From the NCBI GenBank assembly GCA_009760855.2, contig WPIO01000020.1, positions 3,636,501 to 3,700,500 of the forward strand: DNA of 64,000 bases. The letters run 5' to 3'. This DNA comes from Cristatella mucedo (Eukaryota > Bryozoa > Phylactolaemata > Cristatellidae). The notes beneath the pieces are model-generated. The model was given only the letters and a program-made list of their open reading frames with translations. It had not been told where the DNA came from and searched no databases. Below are positions 1-64,000 of this stretch, in pieces. The position numbers were made by a program, and so were the translations under genes. Each line of letters opens with the position of its first letter. Within the stretch, counting starts at the first letter, position 1.

Positions 1-2371
1 ACAAAGTCACCACTGCAGTAACAATGGGTGAACAAAACTGCCACTATTTTCCATTTTTTCCCTCAAAGACAACTTCCTACAGCAACTTCCAAGCACCGTC
101 TAATGGATGAGTGAGGTACAGCACCAGCAAGGTTGTAAAAAGTGAAGATTCCACGTCGTTGATTCCACATCGATCCCCATTCATATAGCAGCTGAAGGGC
201 CCCCGGTGCCGTGGTGGTCACACCAAGTGCAGCAAGCGATTAAGACAAGTCTGCTGAAGGACTAGAATCCACAACCTGGCCTGAGAACCTTAGCACTGTG
301 ACAGCCATTCTATTTCACCTGATGTTCCTCTCAGCACACTAGTCGCATGATCGCCGCCAGCATTGCATCAGCATTTATGGGAGCCGTTTTGGGTGTCCTG
401 TCACTTGAGCACCAGTATTAGAAATCGGTGGGCAGGCAGCTGCTCATGACATGCATAATGCTTGACGATAAGACAAGTCGACGTGGTGGGAGTACGTAGA
501 TCTACATGCGCTGAGCAGGGAGAGGATGGATGAGGATGATGGACTAAGCTCACGTGCTGGCGTCAGCTGCATACAGCTTTGCAAGACGTTCATGTAGCAG
601 CAGCGCCGATAATACAAGTCTGACCGAAGGCAACACCTGGGACCCCACGTACATCTAAGCCCAGCAACCTCAATCAGAACTCTCAGAAAATATCATTAGT
701 ACGTATGATACCACAGCAAGAAGTGTGGGCTGGCTAGCAACGACCTGCTTCAGGTCAGATAGAACACGATAATGCTGGTGCCGACATACGGTGCTACTAA
801 CAAAGGAAGCCTTTAGCTTGGTAAGTGCGTGAAACTACTACAGCCGTAAAGCAGGCTTGACAATTGCCATTCGATCAAGGGGCCGGCGTCTGGACTGAAT
901 CACTGGATGAGTGAAAAACGTTACGGTCGTCCAAGTCAGTATAGTGACACCAACCTTGCAATATCCTACGTCTCTCCACGGAGTGTAGACGATCCGTGCT
1001 GTGTCTAATGATATGCAAAGCATTCCTGCGTAAAACATGGCTAAATTACGGACTTGATAGTAAGCGCTAGATGCGTTTCCGTTGGCCGGTAGAATTATTC
1101 CTTCGAGGATCACTATTTCTCGCCTGACGAGTGTTAACGAAGTTTTAGAAAGGGGCCCTGACATTCTAGGTAGTTATCAGGCAATGGAAGCTGACCGAGA
1201 AAGGCTAATGGTTTAATTCCAAGCCAACATACTACCCTGCACCCGAGGCTTATAGGGTAGGACATGCTACTACTTTGCCAAAACAAGAAAGATGTCATGT
1301 TACACCAGTAAAAGTTGACACTAAGGCATCATTCACTACTACATATTTTAATTATAGGACCAACAGCTGGGCTGTAAAGCACCGGGCTGCAATGTCGTGA
1401 TTGAAAGCTACACCGTAATAATAGCAAGCATCACGACAACACGGACGAGGGCGATGGAAACATCAGCACACGGCTGACTGGTTATAGTTGACAGTGCATC
1501 ACCCGCTACAATTCCACGTTGCCCTTTTGTCCTGCGAGGCGTGGAGCTGTGAGAGCACTCGAGTCGAACACAGTACAAAGTATAGAGGTAAAGCAGTTTC
1601 ATCGACGTTTGTTCAGTATGACACCTGCTGCTATCTTGAAGCTGATGGCTTCGAGCTGAAGATGGCCTTATGGTGACAAATATGGACTGAAGTCGCTAGC
1701 AAATCGCAACGAAGATAGGTGGCTAGCAAATCGCAACAGTGGTAGGCCATTCCACTGTACTAGCTCAACTGCTTCTACATAAAGCCATTTGGACATAAAT
1801 AGCCTGGATGACCAGGTCCAGCGAATCATCTGCATGACCCCAGGGGCTTATAGCAAGAGGATAATACATAGTCAGCGATGCAGACAAGCAGCTGGTACAG
1901 CACCTAAGCAGCCAGGGTCTGACTATTATAATAACTTAAAGAAAACAATCGAAGAATGGGAGAACATATGAGAGAGCATCCTAACAGTATAGCGGTCGAG
2001 AATCTGTTATCGTAGTCACATAGCCACCGGCTGATCACAACAGTTTGATTGATTAAGCCATGCCCAGGCAAAATGCTGCAGCACGTAGAGCCGCAGGGCA
2101 TCGGTTAATTGTGCAGTGGGTGGCCCATCAGGGTCGATCGTAAGACCAAATCCCACTACCAATCTTAGACCCTAAGGGTACTGACACACGATTTCTGGTA
2201 AATAAGAAAAGCACCTGCTGCACATAACAGAAAAGGAAATGAGGGCTTGCAAAGTCGACGGGTTTGCGTGCCGTCAGGGCATGCCAGACCGGCCACAAAG
2301 ACCGTACATTCAGGTGGCCATGCATCACGTTTGAGTGCAGCAGTGTGGTCCTCAGAAACACATCGCCAATA
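1..2371. other. 3-prime flank of SMC1, no gene recognised
   Basis: Short open frames here show no family resemblance or splice structure. A 16-base direct repeat (GCTAGCAAATCGCAAC) occurs at 1695-1710 and 1722-1737. A run of about 14 G lies just beyond this stretch, near 2619-2632, in the presumed SMC1 3-prime UTR. Confidence 0.6.
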
Positions 2372-2377
2372 TTTAAT
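2372..2377 (-). terminator. Candidate poly(A) signal of SMC1
   Basis: ATTAAA, read on the minus strand, lies about 435 bases past the SMC1 stop codon. No AATAAA was seen between it and the stop. A plausible 3-prime end signal, seen by motif only. Confidence 0.35.
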
Positions 2378-2811
2378 CTACAGAGTAAACTCTATTGATC
2401 TGATGACAGCTTTGCAGACAGCACTGCTGTCGCATATAAGAACTACGGCAGATGAAATGCTGATCAGTAAGGCTAGCTGCTGACAACAGATACTACGGCT
2501 GCCGACAAGGCAGGCACGTTACCCGTGCCGTCAGGCAGACGCACTTGCAAAGGCCGAGAGAGATAAGGCGTGGCTGAGGAAACGAACGCCGACTGGTGCT
2601 TTAGTGAGTCAGCACCTGGGGGGGGGGGGGGGTGGCTGACGCCCCGTTTCCATCGCCGGCTTGTCCATTTCGGTGATGAGCAACAGCCCACGGCCGATGC
2701 TACAGTCCGTTGCTCTGAAGTGGTCAATAGCCGTTGTGAACGACAGGGCTGCTGCTGCCGTCTGCCATCAATCAGCTGTTGCATGGCAGGCAGTGGCTAG
2801 TCGCACGAAAG

Positions 2812-45429
<42,618 letters not shown>

Positions 45430-45686
45430 GTTCAGCACAAGATGCCGATCACAGCAAGAAGAGGGGAGCAGCAAAAACGCGGTAACGGAACGTCGCCCGC
45501 CCGATTTCGCGCGGCCAAAAATCGGATGTCATGTGCGCATGACCATGCCGACAGCCAATCGGACGCAGTGTCAATAACAACACCGAGCCTACACTTCCGA
45601 TTTGCCGCCGGCGAGCTGTCCGGTCCGCTGGCCGGTTCTCGCGGACCTCGCGTTCGTGTGCACATATTTAAAGAAATAAAGGCTAA
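45430..45686. promoter_or_regulatory. Shared bidirectional promoter between SMC1 and XLF
   Basis: The two start codons point away from each other and are 257 bases apart, so both promoters must overlap. The segment is GC- and CpG-rich around 45480-45520. It carries a CCAAT box at 45555-45559 and TGCGCATG at 45534-45541, a half-site like that of NRF-1, within a near-palindrome. TATTTAAAG lies about 20 bases before the XLF ATG, too close to be a normal TATA box unless the UTR is extremely short. Motif calls are by eye; shared regulation is inferred. Confidence 0.7.
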
Positions 45687-62584
<16,898 letters not shown>

Positions 62585-62879
62585 TATAATAAACAAAAGA
62601 ACATTTACTCTCCTTTATCGTATACAGCTCGAATACTTTGTGTATCGTATGTTATTAATGTGTAAAACGTTTGAGTGGGCGATAATCGTAACATTTGATG
62701 TAGCCGTCCAATACTTTTGTTATTTATTGTATATAAACGGAAGTAGTAGATGTTAATATGGCAGTGCATTGATACAATCTGCCATTCATTTTAGCTAGGG
62801 TGTTAATGCGCACAGTTTGTATGTTCTTAGTTGCACAGTTACGTGACTTGCTGGCAATTCCTTATTCTCCCGTGCAAGT

Positions 62880-62940
62880 AGGGTGAAAGCTACAAAGGTT
62901 ATTTTGCTATTATATAAATTAGGCTGTTGAATCTGCCAAC
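62880..62940 (+). repeat. SINE-1 tail fragment
   Basis: TGCTATTATATAAATTAGGC followed by TGTTGAATCTGCC, the family tail without a head. Confidence 0.45.
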
Positions 62941-63799
62941 TTTACTTTTTTCCATGGTTTGTCTTGCTTAAAATGCTGGCCCGATTAGTACTTGAATGTA
63001 CACTCTAGTGCGGTCAGGGCCGTTGAATTACCAATGCATGTTCCTCCAATGTGGAGTGGTTGCTGGTTTGGCAATTCATGTTTAGTGAAAGGCCATATTT
63101 TCCTGGAAGCAGCTCCAACACAGCGTTAGTCCAACTCCTTACACGCGAAACCTACCTGCCTTGTCTATGCCGAAAACAGAAGTGATCTTTATCCGTAAAT
63201 TTGTAGGACTTATGACAGTAATTACTATCCACATTGACTTTTGTGCCCCAGCTACACATCTCAGACAGTAATGCTAGTGTCTACTAGACCTCCTGCAGCA
63301 CACAGCGCACCGTGGTTTGCTGACCTGCGAGGCAGCTCTACTGCTTTCATTTGATATGGCGTGTGCCAGTCATGTTGGCAAGCTGCCAGCTGGTTTAATG
63401 GTAAATTTCCCCAAACTTACCCTGGCTAATTGATCTGTGATGCATTATTTTTTAATTATTTTTGCTTCGTATCTCTTAGATCAGGCTCGTTCATTTTTCA
63501 TGCTGAATGGTAATGACTATCATTTGTGTATGTATACAAGGCCTGTAAAGGTACTGTATTTGTAACCATAATTCTGAGTTTGAATGTGTATGGTGGGTAG
63601 CCCTGGGTAACAAGGTGAGAAAACCCTTAATCTTGGCAGAGCAATATTCACTGCATGAAAACAACAAGAGATACTTATCATTAACATCATCATATAGTTA
63701 TTATGGGCCTCCTTAGTCATTCACCAGCACCATGCCCAGTACCATGGGAGTTAAATATAATGTAATGTATCTCCTCCTGTAATCCTGTAAAGCCACCAA
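62941..63799. other. Distal flank, no gene recognised
   Basis: AT-rich sequence past the candidate XLF end. No ORF or repeat of note. Confidence 0.5.
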
Positions 63800-63870
63800 G
63801 TGCAAGTGGATGTTACTTATGCAGGAGAGTTTTCTGTAGCAGCTCACTCAAAGCTTACCGGTCTTTGTTG
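63800..63870 (-). mobile_element. LINE-A terminal fragment
   Basis: TATGCAGGAGAGTTTTCTGT followed by a diverged CACTCA block matches the extreme 3-prime end of LINE-A. Short, so tentative. Confidence 0.35.
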
Positions 63871-64000
63871 CTCAAAATCCACAAGTAATTGTATGGACTC
63901 CCGTGCTAAATTGAGTGCAACTCGATCAGTAACCTGGCAAAAGTGCAGTGACCTGTCGGTAGGTGCACTTGGTTTTTTAAGCTTTGTACTGAGCGCCTCC

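Noticed and set aside
2473-2800. Overlapping 76-103-codon frames on both strands after the SMC1 stop
   Set aside because: They contain a poly-G/poly-Pro run, lack family similarity and fall in the presumed 3-prime UTR.
45430-45474. Upstream in-frame ATG of SMC1 adding 15 residues
   Set aside because: The extension (beginning MLLPSSCC) is not part of the conserved SMC1 start and would consume promoter sequence.

Overview
The window is animal (metazoan) nuclear DNA. The genes are broken into short exons by long, repeat-rich introns with GT-AG boundaries. Long CA/TG microsatellites, tRNA-derived SINEs, CR1/L2-type LINEs and Tc1/hAT DNA transposons fill the non-coding sequence. The SMC1 protein has protostome-like wording (for example RVKKLNDLIHG and KKKGIAAE). 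I would guess a mollusc or arthropod, but the sequence does not settle the species.

Two protein-coding genes are supported and lie head to head. On the minus strand, positions 2812-45429 hold a complete cohesin SMC1 gene. I resolved 25 exons by hand; together they give an uninterrupted protein of 1274 residues, colinear with human SMC1A. On the plus strand from 45687 lies an XLF/NHEJ1 (Cernunnos) gene of the Ku/XRCC4/ligase IV end-joining pathway. Its first four exons (45687-56489) are clear and its C-terminal end is uncertain. The 257 bases between the two start codons should be a shared bidirectional promoter for a chromosome-cohesion gene and a double-strand-break repair gene.

The rest is intron or flank. 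Intron 20 of SMC1 (9346-22423, 13.1 kb) holds a full-length SPIN-like hAT element with a target-site duplication, Tc1 relics, a SINE-plus-CA tract, fragments of two LINEs (A and B) and a perfect 24-bp palindrome. Intron 3 of SMC1 and intron 3 of XLF are also dense in LINE and SINE copies. One LINE family (B) shares its 3-prime end with one SINE family, the usual sign of a SINE/LINE mobilisation pair. From 47.4 to 48.15 kb there is a compound TG microsatellite and 14-bp minisatellite.

I found no CRISPR array, operon or obviously new molecular system. The most interesting items are the SMC1-XLF head-to-head pair, the two SPIN-like transposons, the GC-AG intron and altered SQ-site linker in SMC1, the unresolved XLF tail, and an unassigned minus-strand reading frame near 60.6-61.0 kb.
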